NCBI GenBank assembly: GCA_045656145.1
Contig: JAZOQP010000036.1
Location: 1-49,281 of the forward strand
DNA from: SIG565 sp045656145
GTDB lineage: Bacteria > Bacillota > Clostridia > Oscillospirales > Acutalibacteraceae
Direction of reading: 5' to 3'
Length of the DNA: 49,281 nucleotides
Position numbers and translations under genes: made by a program. Below the pieces are notes generated by a model. That model was not told where the DNA came from. It did not search any database and worked only from the letters and a program-made list of their open reading frames with translations. This document shows positions 1-8,939 of the stretch, one piece after another (the stretch's first letter is position 1; every line of letters starts with the position of its first letter).

Positions 1-116
1 GCTCCGCGGGCATTGAGCCACTTAATAAATTCCTCCCAGCTATCGGCGTAGGCCTTACGATAGCCATCGCCTGTGTTCGGAGATTCGGTATAAATGCGTT
101 GTCCTTTAAAATCCAT
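1..116 (-). CDS. Partial ORF downstream of glyA, function unknown (runs off the window edge)
   Basis: The first 38 complete codons of a minus-strand gene are visible, starting with ATG at 116 (protein begins MDFKGQRIYTESPNTG). A good ribosome binding site (AAAGGAG) lies just upstream. The visible part is rich in Trp, Tyr and acidic residues (ADSWEEFIKWLNARG) and has no signal peptide. The gene is cut by the window edge and I do not recognise the family. It follows glyA after a 13-bp hairpin. Its base composition (about 49% G+C) is above that of the bulk of the window, so it may belong to the same foreign or misjoined segment as the 3' half of glyA. Confidence 0.6.
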   Translation of the reverse strand, partial: MDFKGQRIYTESPNTGDGYRKAYADSWEEFIKWLNARG

Positions 117-131
117 AGGAAACTCCTTTGC

Positions 132-164
132 AGAAGAGGTGCCGCGAAACACGGCACCTCTTCT
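132..164. terminator. Perfect 13-bp hairpin between glyA and the next gene
   Basis: Left arm 132-144 and right arm 152-164 (AGAAGAGGTGCCG and its exact complement) enclose a 7-nt loop. On the minus strand it sits between the glyA stop and the ribosome binding site of the next gene. No clear run of U follows on either strand, so it may be a weak terminator, an mRNA-stabilising hairpin or a processing site. Confidence 0.5.
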
Positions 165-170
165 CAAAAC

Positions 171-1409
171 TTATTCAAACAACGGAAATTTATCGCATAA
201 CGCATCCACAGCGGCGCGAACGGTTTCCTTGTTCCCCTCGAAATCCTTTGCCACCAACGCCATCAGGTGAGCAATCTCGCGAATCTCCTGAACGCCGAAG
301 CCGCGAGTGGTAACGGCGGCAGGACCCACGCGGATACCACTGGTAACATTCGGCTTCTGGGGGTCGTTGGGGATGGCGTTCTTGTTGACGGTGATACCCA
401 CCTCATCCAGGCAAATCTCCATAACCTTACCGGTGATGTTCATGGGACGCAGGTCAATCAGGCACAGATGGTTATCGGTGCCACCGGACACCAGATCGAA
501 GCCCTCAGCCAGCAACGCATCAGCAAAGGCCTTGGAATTCTCCACCAAACGATGCTGGTAATCCTTAAAGGCCGGCTGCAGCGCCTCGCCGAAGCACACC
601 GCCTTAGCAGCGATAATGTGCAGCAGCGGGCCGCCCTGGATACCGGGGAAAATAGCCTTATCAATAGCCTTCGCATGCTCCTCTTTGCAGAGAATGAGTC
701 CACCTCTTGGGCCTCTTAGGGTCTTATGGGTTGTGGTTGTTACAACATCGGCATAAGGCACGGGGGAAGGATGGAGCCCTGCCGCTACCAAGCCTGCAAT
801 ATGCGCAATATCAACCATTAAATATGCTCCAACCTTATCGCAAATTTCTCTGCAACGAGCAAAGTCAATAATTCTTGAATAAGCAGAAGCACCAACAACG
901 ATTAGTTTCGGCTTGCACTGGAGAGCTATTCTTTCCATTTCATCATAATCAATTGTTTCGGTTTCGGGATGAACGCCATAAGGCACAATATTAAAATATT
1001 TACCCGAAATATTAACAGGAGAACCATGGGATAAATGTCCGCCCTCAGATAAATTCATACCCATAACGGTATCGCCCGGATTTAAAAGGGCAAAGAAAAC
1101 AGCAAGGTTAGCATTAGCACCCGAATGGGGCTGAACGTTTGCATGGTCTGCTCCGAAAAGCTCGCAAGCTCTTTTTCTTGCTATCTCCTCAACAACATCA
1201 ACATGCACACAACCTCCATAATAGCGCTTGCCCGGATAACCCTCGGCGTACTTATTGGTAAGCACGCCTCCGGCTGCTAATAATACTGCTTTTGACACAA
1301 TATTTTCAGAGGCAATAAGCTCAATATTATGCTGCTGACGCGAAAGTTCATCACTGCAAGCGGCATAAACTTCACTATCATAATTCTTAAGTTCATCAAA
1401 AAAATTCAT
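171..1409 (-). CDS. glyA: Serine hydroxymethyltransferase (possibly mosaic)
   Basis: GlyA converts serine plus tetrahydrofolate to glycine plus 5,10-methylene-THF. It is a cytosolic PLP enzyme that supplies both the glycine (for PurD) and the one-carbon units used in purine synthesis. The 412-residue length is normal. The fold-type I PLP site is intact: TTTTHKTLRGPRGG carries the Schiff-base lysine at residue 229, and the N-terminal SENIVS and YAEGYPGKRYYGG motifs are present. It is the last recognisable gene of the purine operon, 12 nt after purL. Oddity: the N-terminal half (about 720-1409) is AT-rich like the neighbours (about 39% G+C in 781-1020), whereas the C-terminal half is about 57% G+C (241-720). 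The switch lies close to the conserved RGPRGG codons near 690-725. The reading frame is continuous across it. Confidence 0.95.
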   Translation of the reverse strand: MNFFDELKNYDSEVYAACSDELSRQQHNIELIASENIVSKAVLLAAGGVLTNKYAEGYPGKRYYGGCVHVDVVEEIARKRACELFGADHANVQPHSGANANLAVFFALLNPGDTVMGMNLSEGGHLSHGSPVNISGKYFNIVPYGVHPETETIDYDEMERIALQCKPKLIVVGASAYSRIIDFARCREICDKVGAYLMVDIAHIAGLVAAGLHPSPVPYADVVTTTTHKTLRGPRGGLILCKEEHAKAIDKAIFPGIQGGPLLHIIAAKAVCFGEALQPAFKDYQHRLVENSKAFADALLAEGFDLVSGGTDNHLCLIDLRPMNITGKVMEICLDEVGITVNKNAIPNDPQKPNVTSGIRVGPAAVTTRGFGVQEIREIAHLMALVAKDFEGNKETVRAAVDALCDKFPLFE

Positions 1410-1421
1410 TTTATTTCTCCA

Positions 1422-4400
1422 TTATTTGAAATATTCAACTGCGCTTCTGAACATCTTGATATCATATTCACCGGGCACATTCTTATAAAGGCCTGCGCCA
1501 ATACGCTCGCTATGACCCATCTTACCAAATACTCTGCCATCGGGCGATGTAATACCCTCAATAGCAAACATAGAATCATTGGGGTTGAAGTGGATATCGC
1601 TTGTAGCGTTACCACATAAATCAACATACTGTGTTGCTATCTGACCATTTTCGGCCAATTTCTTAATAAGGGCTTCATCGGCAATAAATCGACCTTCACC
1701 ATGAGAAATCGGAACGGAATAGATATCTCCAACATTAGTATTTTTAAGCCAAGGAGACTTATTTGAAGCAACTCTTGTTCTCACAATTCTCGATTGATGG
1801 CGAGCAATTGTGTTAAATGTTAAGGTAGGACAGGTTTCATCGGTATCGATAATCTTGCCAAATGGCACAAGACCTAACTTAATAAGCGCCTGGAAGCCGT
1901 TACAAATACCGCACATAAGACCATCGCGGTTTTCGAGAAGTTCAGTAACGCCATCCTTAATTTCAGCATTTCTGAAGAATGCGGTTATAAACTTACCGCT
2001 ACCATCAGGCTCATCGCCGCCCGAGAAACCACCGGGAATGAAAATCATTTGCGAAGATTTAAGTTCGCTCGCAAACTTTTCAACACTTCTTGAAATTCCA
2101 TCGGCTGAAAGGTTATTAATAACGAGAATTTGCGGCTCAGCGCCTGCATCTCTTACGGCCTTTGCTGAATCAAATTCACAGTTAGTGCCGGGGAATGCGG
2201 GGATTAACACCTTCGGTTTTGCAACCTTAATGGCGGGAGCGGGATAAGAGGTTGCCTTAAACTCAAAGTTTTCCATCTTCTTTTCGTTGTTCTCTATATT
2301 GCAAGAGTAAACGCTCTCAAGCTTATCCTCATAAACCTTTAAGAGTTCATCTAATGAAACCTCATCATTTTTGAAGGTAATAACCGCATTGTCGGTTACA
2401 TTACCAATTGTTATAGCATTCTCAATTTCCTCCTCGGTTTCAATTAAGAATGCGCCATAATGGTAACCGAATATAGCAGGCACCGACATATTATCATCAA
2501 ACTTAAAGCCGAGCGAGTTACCAAACGCCATCTTCATAATGGCTTCTGCAATACCACCAAGGCCAAGGGTATAAACCGCTTTTGCACTTCCGCTTCTAAC
2601 AGCCTTAGTTACTGCATCGAAAGTTTTAAGCAATGAATCGGTTTTAGGCAAACCGTTTTCATCATAAATGGGTGCCAATAACTGCACCCTGCCCCCTGCC
2701 TTTTTGAATTCAGGAGATATAACTTCACTGGTTTTTCCTGTTGTAACAGCAAAGGAAACAAGGGTTGGAGGAACATCGATATCCTCGAATGAACCACTCA
2801 TTGAGTCCTTACCACCAATAGAGCCAATGCCGAGCTCCAACTGAGCCTTAAAGGCTCCGAGTAATGCCGCTAAGGGTTTGCCCCAACGCTTTGCATCCTT
2901 TCTCGGGCTCTCAAAATATTCCTGGAATGTTAAATAAACATCCTCAAATGAAGCGCCTGACGCTATAAGCTTTGATACCGATTCAACAACGGCCAGATAT
3001 GCGCCGTGGTAGGGAGAAGCCTCCATAATAAAAGGATTATAACCCCACGCCATAAATGAGCAATTATCGGTATGCTTCTTCTCAACCGATACCTTCTGCA
3101 CCATTGCCTGAATAGGTGTTAACTGATTTTTGCCACCAAACGGCATAAGAACTGTGCCTGCTCCAATAGTCGAGTCAAATCTTTCTGATAAACCTCTCTT
3201 AGAGCAGATATTAAGGTCATCGGCAAGAGCTTTAAGATTTTCCTTAAAGCCGCCTTCTACCTTAGCATTAAAGTTTTGAGGAGCCGCGGGAGCAATATCG
3301 ATATGCTTATCTGCACCATTTGAATTTAAGAATTCGCGAGAAATATCAACAATTTTCTTGCCATTCCAATTCATAACGAGTCTCGGCTCTGCCTTAATTT
3401 CGGCAACCTTAACAGCCTGCAAGTTTTCTTCTGCAGCAAGGCTTAAGAATGCATCGATATTTTCTTTCTCAATAACCACAGCCATTCTTTCCTGAGACTC
3501 ACTGATTGCAAGCTCGGTTCCATCAAGACCCTCATATTTTTTGGGAACGGCATTAAGATTGATTTCAAGGCCGTCTGCAAGTTCACCAATTGCAACCGAT
3601 ACACCGCCTGCGCCAAAGTCATTGCAGCGCTTAATCATGCGGGTAGCATCAGGGTTGCGGAAAAGTCTTTGAAGTTTTCTTTCTTCCGGAGCATTACCCT
3701 TTTGCACCTCTGCGCCGCAGGTTTCAACCGACTGCATATTATGAGCCTTTGAAGAACCTGTAGCACCACCAATACCATCTCGGCCTGTTGATCCGCCAAG
3801 AAGTATAACAACATCGCCCGGAGCGGGAACCTCTCTGCGAACATTTGTCTTTGGAGCCGCCGCTATAACAGCGCCGATTTCCATTCGCTTCGCAGCATAA
3901 CCCGGATGATAAATCTCATCAACAATACCGGTTGCAAGACCAATTTGATTACCATAAGAAGAATAACCTGCTGCAGCAGTTGTAACAATTTTGCGTTGCG
4001 GAAGTTTGCCCTTAATTGTTTCATTAACAGGCTTTAAGGGGTCTGCAGCACCTGTTACACGCATAGCGCCGTAGACATAGGCTCTTCCCGAAAGCGGATC
4101 ACGGATAGCACCGCCGATACAGGTAGCCGCGCCACCAAAGGGTTCAATTTCGGTGGGGTGGTTATGTGTTTCATTCTTAAAGAGTAAAAGCCAGGGCTCA
4201 GTTTTTCCATCAACCTCTACATCCATCTTGACGGTGCAGGCGTTAATTTCTTCCGATTCATCTAACTTTTCTAGTTTGCCCTGCTTCTTTAGATATTTAA
4301 CCGCAACTGTGGCTAAATCCATAAGGCAAATCGGCTTTGTTCTGCCAAGTTCTTTTCTTACATTAAGATAATCATTATAAGCCGCTTCTAAAAGGTCATC

Positions 4401-5111
4401 CTCAAATTTTACGTTATCTATAACGGTTAAGAATGTTGTGTGGCGGCAGTGGTCAGACCAATAAGTATCTATCATGCGAATTTCGGTGATAGTAGGGTCG
4501 CGGTCTTCGCTCTTAAAATAGTTCTGGCAAAACTCAATATCATCGGCATCCATTGCAAGACCATAATTCTTAACAAAATCTTCAAGACCTTTTCTATCAA
4601 GCTTATTGAAGCCTGTTAAGGTTTCAACCTCGGTAGGAATATTGAAATCTGCCTTTAAGGTTTCATAGGTTTCAAGTGTTGCCTCACGGGATTCAACAGG
4701 GTTTATAACATACTTTTTAATTTCAGCAATATCGGTGTCAGTTAGCTCGCCATAGAGCACATAAATCTTAGCCGAGCGAATGGTAGGTCTATCTCCCTTT
4801 GAGATAATCTGAATACACTGAGCAGCCGAATCAGCGCGCTGGTCGAACTGACCGGGAAGATATTCGGTTGCAAAAACATAGCCGCCGTTTGCATCTACCT
4901 CATTTGTTACAATATCAAGCTGGGGCTCTGAAAATACAGTTGCTTTGGCATAATCAAAAAGCTCAGCCGAGATATTTTCAGCATCATAGCGGTTGATTAC
5001 GCGAACACCTGTTAAACTCTTAATTCCTAAAAGCGAGGTTGCCTCATTAAATAAAGAACGCGCTTCAAAGGAATGTTCTTTTTTCTTTTCTACATAAACT
5101 CTATAAACCAT
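1422..5111 (-). CDS. purL: Phosphoribosylformylglycinamidine synthase, single-chain type
   Basis: This enzyme makes FGAM from FGAR, glutamine and ATP (fourth step to IMP). At 1229 residues it is the fused form found in many Clostridia: an N-terminal linker domain, two AIRS-like ATP-binding halves (the first with GGSTGRDGIGGATGSS), and a C-terminal class I glutamine amidotransferase. The amidotransferase nucleophile is the first Cys of CGICNGFQ, near residue 1065. Its active-site His lies in SHGEGRF near residue 1138. So glutamine use is intact here, unlike in the PurF of this operon. The start codon overlaps the purD stop by one base (TAATG), indicating translational coupling. No separate purS or purQ is needed. 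Confidence 0.96.
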   Translation of the reverse strand: MVYRVYVEKKKEHSFEARSLFNEATSLLGIKSLTGVRVINRYDAENISAELFDYAKATVFSEPQLDIVTNEVDANGGYVFATEYLPGQFDQRADSAAQCIQIISKGDRPTIRSAKIYVLYGELTDTDIAEIKKYVINPVESREATLETYETLKADFNIPTEVETLTGFNKLDRKGLEDFVKNYGLAMDADDIEFCQNYFKSEDRDPTITEIRMIDTYWSDHCRHTTFLTVIDNVKFEDDLLEAAYNDYLNVRKELGRTKPICLMDLATVAVKYLKKQGKLEKLDESEEINACTVKMDVEVDGKTEPWLLLFKNETHNHPTEIEPFGGAATCIGGAIRDPLSGRAYVYGAMRVTGAADPLKPVNETIKGKLPQRKIVTTAAAGYSSYGNQIGLATGIVDEIYHPGYAAKRMEIGAVIAAAPKTNVRREVPAPGDVVILLGGSTGRDGIGGATGSSKAHNMQSVETCGAEVQKGNAPEERKLQRLFRNPDATRMIKRCNDFGAGGVSVAIGELADGLEINLNAVPKKYEGLDGTELAISESQERMAVVIEKENIDAFLSLAAEENLQAVKVAEIKAEPRLVMNWNGKKIVDISREFLNSNGADKHIDIAPAAPQNFNAKVEGGFKENLKALADDLNICSKRGLSERFDSTIGAGTVLMPFGGKNQLTPIQAMVQKVSVEKKHTDNCSFMAWGYNPFIMEASPYHGAYLAVVESVSKLIASGASFEDVYLTFQEYFESPRKDAKRWGKPLAALLGAFKAQLELGIGSIGGKDSMSGSFEDIDVPPTLVSFAVTTGKTSEVISPEFKKAGGRVQLLAPIYDENGLPKTDSLLKTFDAVTKAVRSGSAKAVYTLGLGGIAEAIMKMAFGNSLGFKFDDNMSVPAIFGYHYGAFLIETEEEIENAITIGNVTDNAVITFKNDEVSLDELLKVYEDKLESVYSCNIENNEKKMENFEFKATSYPAPAIKVAKPKVLIPAFPGTNCEFDSAKAVRDAGAEPQILVINNLSADGISRSVEKFASELKSSQMIFIPGGFSGGDEPDGSGKFITAFFRNAEIKDGVTELLENRDGLMCGICNGFQALIKLGLVPFGKIIDTDETCPTLTFNTIARHQSRIVRTRVASNKSPWLKNTNVGDIYSVPISHGEGRFIADEALIKKLAENGQIATQYVDLCGNATSDIHFNPNDSMFAIEGITSPDGRVFGKMGHSERIGAGLYKNVPGEYDIKMFRSAVEYFK

Positions 5112-6382
5112 TATTTATCCTCCAATGCCTTAAGGGCCTTTGCGCCAATATCGTGGCGATAATATGCATTGCCAAAATGCACCTTTTTAGTTATTTCGTA
5201 TGCGGCTTCGATTGCATTAGGTAATGTATCTGCAACTGCTGTACAGCCGAGAACACGTCCGCCCGAAGTAACAATTTTTTCATCCTTCAAAGCGGCGCCC
5301 GCAACATAAACATTATTTTGAACCTCGGGTTCAATATTTATCTCATAGCCCTTTTCGTAAGCCTCGGGATATCCCTTTGAAGCCATAATTACACAGCAAG
5401 CGCTCTTGTTTGCAAACTTTACGGGGGTATCCTTTAGCGTTCCGCGGGTGGTTGCCTTCATAACGGTTAATAAATCACTCTCGAGCAGTGGGAGTACAAC
5501 CTGAGTTTCGGGGTCTCCAAAACGACAGTTATACTCGATAACCTTGGGGCCTTTTTCGGTAAGCATAAGGCCGAAATATAAGCAACCCTTAAAGGTTCTG
5601 CCTTCTTTATTCATAGCATTAATGGTGGGTAAAAAGATTTTATCCATGCATTCATTTGCTATTTCTTCGGTGTAATAAGGGTTAGGAGCAATGGTGCCCA
5701 TGCCGCCTGTATTAAGGCCTGTATCATTATCGCCTGCACGCTTATGGTCCATTGAAGAAATCATCGGCACCACAGTTTCGCCATCAGTAAAGGATAAAAC
5801 CGATACTTCGGGGCCTGTTAAAAACTCCTCAATTACAATGTTATCACCGCTTTTACCAAACTGCTTATCCTCCATAATAGACTTAACAGCCTTTATGGCA
5901 TCATCTCTGGTTTCGGCAATTATAACACCCTTGCCAAGCGCCAAGCCATCCGCCTTAATAACGGTGGGGATTGGAGCGGTTTTAAGATATTCTATAGCCT
6001 TTTCGGAATCATCAAACACCTCATACTCGGCTGTGGGAATACCATATTTCTTCATAAGGTTTTTTGAAAAAACCTTGCTTCCTTCAATTATTGCTGCATT
6101 GGCTTTAGGACCAAAGCATTCAATACCAATTTCATTTAAGGCATCCACAACACCGAGCACAAGCGGGTCATCGGGTGCCACAACGGCATAATCGATATCG
6201 TGAGCCTTTGCAAACTCAATGATTCCCTCTTTATCGGTAGCTGAAATATTAACGAGTGTTGCATCATTCTTCATTCCGCCGTTACCGGGGAGCGCAAAAA
6301 TTTCAGTAATATCTTTATTTTCTCTTAACTTTTTTATAATGGCGTGCTCTCTACCGCCGCCGCCAACAACTAAAATATTCAT
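5111..6382 (-). CDS. purD: Phosphoribosylamine-glycine ligase (GAR synthetase)
   Basis: PurD joins phosphoribosylamine and glycine with ATP to form GAR (second step). The 423-residue length is normal. The N-terminus shows the NILVVGGGGREHAI motif and LPGNGG, followed by an ATP-grasp domain (KADGLALGKGV, EEFLTGPEVSVL) and GGMG and NCRFGDPETQ motifs typical of GARS. It sits between the AICAR transformylase gene and purL, and its stop overlaps the purL start. The glycine substrate could come from GlyA, encoded two genes downstream. Confidence 0.97.
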   Translation of the reverse strand: MNILVVGGGGREHAIIKKLRENKDITEIFALPGNGGMKNDATLVNISATDKEGIIEFAKAHDIDYAVVAPDDPLVLGVVDALNEIGIECFGPKANAAIIEGSKVFSKNLMKKYGIPTAEYEVFDDSEKAIEYLKTAPIPTVIKADGLALGKGVIIAETRDDAIKAVKSIMEDKQFGKSGDNIVIEEFLTGPEVSVLSFTDGETVVPMISSMDHKRAGDNDTGLNTGGMGTIAPNPYYTEEIANECMDKIFLPTINAMNKEGRTFKGCLYFGLMLTEKGPKVIEYNCRFGDPETQVVLPLLESDLLTVMKATTRGTLKDTPVKFANKSACCVIMASKGYPEAYEKGYEINIEPEVQNNVYVAGAALKDEKIVTSGGRVLGCTAVADTLPNAIEAAYEITKKVHFGNAYYRHDIGAKALKALEDK

Positions 6383-6403
6383 TATTTTACCTCCAAAACG
6401 CGA

Positions 6404-7588
6404 TTAATGGTGGAAAAGGCGCATTCCTGTGAAGGAAAGGGTCATTCCATATTTATTGCAGCATTCAATAACCGCATCATCGCGAATTGAACCGCCCGGC
6501 TCGGCGATATATTTAACGCCGCTCTTCTTAGCTCTCTCAATATTATCGCTAAATGGGAAGAAAGCATCAGAGCCTAGTGCTACACCATCAATAGAGGCTA
6601 AAAACTCTTTAATTTCTGCATTGGTTAAAGGCTCGGGTTGTTTTATAAAGTAGTTCTGCCAAACACCGTCAGCACAAACATCCTCTTCATTTTTATTGAT
6701 GTATCCATCAATAACATTATCTCTATCAGGGCGCTTAATATCTGCCTTAAAGGGAAGATTTAACACCTTGTCATGCTGTCTTAAGAACCAGGTGTCAGCC
6801 TTTGTGCCTGCCAAACGGGTGCAGTGAATACGAGACTGCTGACCGGCCCCTACACCGATGGCTTGACCATCAACCGCAAAGCAAACCGAGTTTGACTGGG
6901 TGTATTTCAAAGTGATAAGAGAGATTATAAGGTCACGAATAGCGCTTTCGGGTAAATCCTTATTATCGCTTACCATATTCATAAGCAATTCTTTATTAAT
7001 TTTAAAGTTGTTTCTGCCCTGCTCAAAGGTAATTCCAAACACCTGCTTGGTTTCAATCTCTTCAGGAACATAATCAGGGTCAATTTTAACTATATTGTAG
7101 TTGCCCTTTCTCTTTGATTTTAAAATTTCGAGGGCTTCGGGTGTGTATCCGGGAGCAATAACGCCATCCGATACTTCTCTTTGGATGAGTTTTGCGGTTG
7201 TAACATCGCAAACATCGGATAAAGCAACCCAGTCGCCGAATGAACACATACGGTCGGTTCCTCTTGCTCTTGCATAAGCTAAGGCTAGCGGAGACTCATC
7301 AAGGCCCTCAATATCATCAACAAAGCAGGCCTTTTTAAGCTTTTCGCTCATAGGAATTCCTACCGCTGCTGAGGTTGGGCTTACATGTTTAAAAGAGGTA
7401 ACTGCAGGAAGGCCGAGCGCCTCTTTAAGTTCCTTTACCAACTGCCACGAGTTAAAAGCATCAAGGAAGTTTATATAACCCGGTCTGCCGCAAAGAATTT
7501 CAATGGGAAGCTCAGAGTTATTTGCCATATATATTTTTGAGGGTTTTTGGTTGGGGTTGCAACCATATTTTAATTCGAATTCTTTCAT
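6404..7588 (-). CDS. Stand-alone AICAR transformylase (PurH C-terminal domain type)
   Basis: Transfers a formyl group from 10-formyl-THF to AICAR to give FAICAR (ninth step). The 394-residue protein corresponds to the transformylase half of PurH only; the N-terminal MGS-like IMP cyclohydrolase domain is absent. The catalytic Lys-His pair is visible as SFKHVSP (K67, H68), with AVGAGQQSR-like and FFPFSD motifs (IGVGAGQQSRIHCTRLAG; DAFFPFSDNI). The next gene upstream encodes a PurO-type cyclohydrolase that supplies the missing activity. This split pair replaces the usual bifunctional purH. A gene symbol is left blank because purH normally denotes the fusion. Confidence 0.88.
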   Translation of the reverse strand: MKEFELKYGCNPNQKPSKIYMANNSELPIEILCGRPGYINFLDAFNSWQLVKELKEALGLPAVTSFKHVSPTSAAVGIPMSEKLKKACFVDDIEGLDESPLALAYARARGTDRMCSFGDWVALSDVCDVTTAKLIQREVSDGVIAPGYTPEALEILKSKRKGNYNIVKIDPDYVPEEIETKQVFGITFEQGRNNFKINKELLMNMVSDNKDLPESAIRDLIISLITLKYTQSNSVCFAVDGQAIGVGAGQQSRIHCTRLAGTKADTWFLRQHDKVLNLPFKADIKRPDRDNVIDGYINKNEEDVCADGVWQNYFIKQPEPLTNAEIKEFLASIDGVALGSDAFFPFSDNIERAKKSGVKYIAEPGGSIRDDAVIECCNKYGMTLSFTGMRLFHH

Positions 7589-7600
7589 CTTTATTACCTC

Positions 7601-8320
7601 TTATTTATTCTTGTTAATAATAATTTCTTCTGCCTTGCCGTTCTTAAGAGATACCTCGCGAACGAATAAGGAAACCTTGTTATCATCATTTAAGTTTTCC
7701 CAGATTAAATCGGCAAACTCACGAGCGGAGTTTGGAATTTCAACCTCTTCGGGCTCGCCATAGAATGAGGGAATGGGGTTGCCATCGCACTTGTATGTAT
7801 GAATGAAATGGCCTATTCCGTTTTCGGCTTCTAAATAGTCATAGAAAAATCTTCTGCAAGATTCTCCCCTGCCGTTTGCTGATTTTAAAATTGAAAGTTT
7901 ATAGGTAAAATCATCATCGCCATAGTAGCATATACCTGAAATGCGGGGAGTGAAGTTGGGAACATCATCCTCAAACTCGCGTGTTCTTAGGGCATCCTCA
8001 AAAGTTTTGCCCTCATTTATAAAATCATAAACGGTGTTGGTCTGGTCTCCGTTTGTGATAATATCAATTTTTCCGGCATCTGCGCTTAAATACGGATTAT
8101 AGATTATAAGATGCGGGTCGGAAAGTTTGCTTTCATCAAAAGCCTTTGTTCTCATTCCGCCATCAAATCTCTCAAAAATTCTGTTTCGGCTGTTTTCGCT
8201 TCTGCCCATTATGAAATAGGCTATCATTGCCTTTTCGCCATCCCCCGATTTGCCGATAACAATACCTCTACCGGGATATGTATTTTCACTTAGTAATTTC
8301 TTTAAATCATATAATGCCAT
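7601..8320 (-). CDS. purO: IMP cyclohydrolase, PurO-like (archaeal type)
   Basis: Closes the FAICAR ring to IMP, the last step of the pathway. The protein resembles the IMP_cyclohyd (PurO) family, first described in archaea. Visible hallmarks are YPGRGIVIGKSGDGEKA near the N-terminus and AYFIMGRSENSRNR soon after. I chose the ATG at 8320 (239 residues): it has an AAGGTGGG site upstream, it clears the purN stop, and the preceding 61 in-frame codons overlap purN and are low-complexity basic sequence. It lies between purN and the stand-alone AICAR transformylase gene, and the two together do the job of PurH. Confidence 0.82.
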   Translation of the reverse strand: MALYDLKKLLSENTYPGRGIVIGKSGDGEKAMIAYFIMGRSENSRNRIFERFDGGMRTKAFDESKLSDPHLIIYNPYLSADAGKIDIITNGDQTNTVYDFINEGKTFEDALRTREFEDDVPNFTPRISGICYYGDDDFTYKLSILKSANGRGESCRRFFYDYLEAENGIGHFIHTYKCDGNPIPSFYGEPEEVEIPNSAREFADLIWENLNDDNKVSLFVREVSLKNGKAEEIIINKNK

Positions 8321-8339
8321 ATTTAAACCCACCTTGTTT

Positions 8340-8939
8340 TTATTTAATAAGTTCGCTGCAAACCTTTTCAAGAGAAAGCGGAAGAATTTTCCATTCAGCC
8401 TCTTCCATAACTCTTTTTTGAAGAGTTTCCGGGGTGTCCCCCTCTTTAATCTCAACCGCCTTTTGCATAATGATTTCTCCACCATCGGGAATTTCGTTAA
8501 CAAAATGAACGGTAGCTCCAGTTACCTTAACGCCGTAAGAAAGGGCGGCTTCATGAACGCGAAGCCCATAAAAGCCTTCTCCGCAAAATGAGGGAATTAA
8601 GGATGGATGAACATTGATTATTTTTTTATCATATCTCTTTGTAAACTTTTCGCTGAGAATTACCATAAAGCCTGCAAGAACAATGAAATCTATTTCATTT
8701 TCTTCTAAAAGAGCACAAATTTTTTCTTCAAAAGCATCTTTGCCTAATTCCTTTTTTAGAACAACCGCAGTTTTAACGCCTGCTTTTCTTGCCCTTTCCA
8801 ATGCATAAGCTTCTGCATTATTAGAAATAACAAGACTTATTTCGCCGCTTTTGATAATTCCTGAACGCTCGGCATCCAAAAGGGCCTGCAGATTAGTTCC
8901 GCCACCCGATACGAGCACCGCAATTTTGGCCTTCATCAT
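8340..8939 (-). CDS. purN: Phosphoribosylglycinamide formyltransferase 1
   Basis: Transfers formyl from 10-formyl-THF to GAR (third step). It has 199 residues, the normal size. The N-terminal phosphate-binding loop is VLVSGGGTNLQALL. The catalytic triad of the family is recognisable as N109 and H111 (INVHPSLIPSF) and D152 (NEIPDGG). Its ATG overlaps the purM stop in an ATGA arrangement, so the two are translationally coupled. A second Met follows directly, so the start could be one codon later. Confidence 0.95.
   Translation of the reverse strand: MMKAKIAVLVSGGGTNLQALLDAERSGIIKSGEISLVISNNAEAYALERARKAGVKTAVVLKKELGKDAFEEKICALLEENEIDFIVLAGFMVILSEKFTKRYDKKIINVHPSLIPSFCGEGFYGLRVHEAALSYGVKVTGATVHFVNEIPDGGEIIMQKAVEIKEGDTPETLQKRVMEEAEWKILPLSLEKVCSELIK

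Noticed and set aside
8321..8503. 61-codon N-terminal extension of the PurO-like protein
   Set aside because: It lies almost wholly inside purN, is basic low-complexity sequence, and the internal ATG has a good ribosome binding site and begins the recognisable domain.
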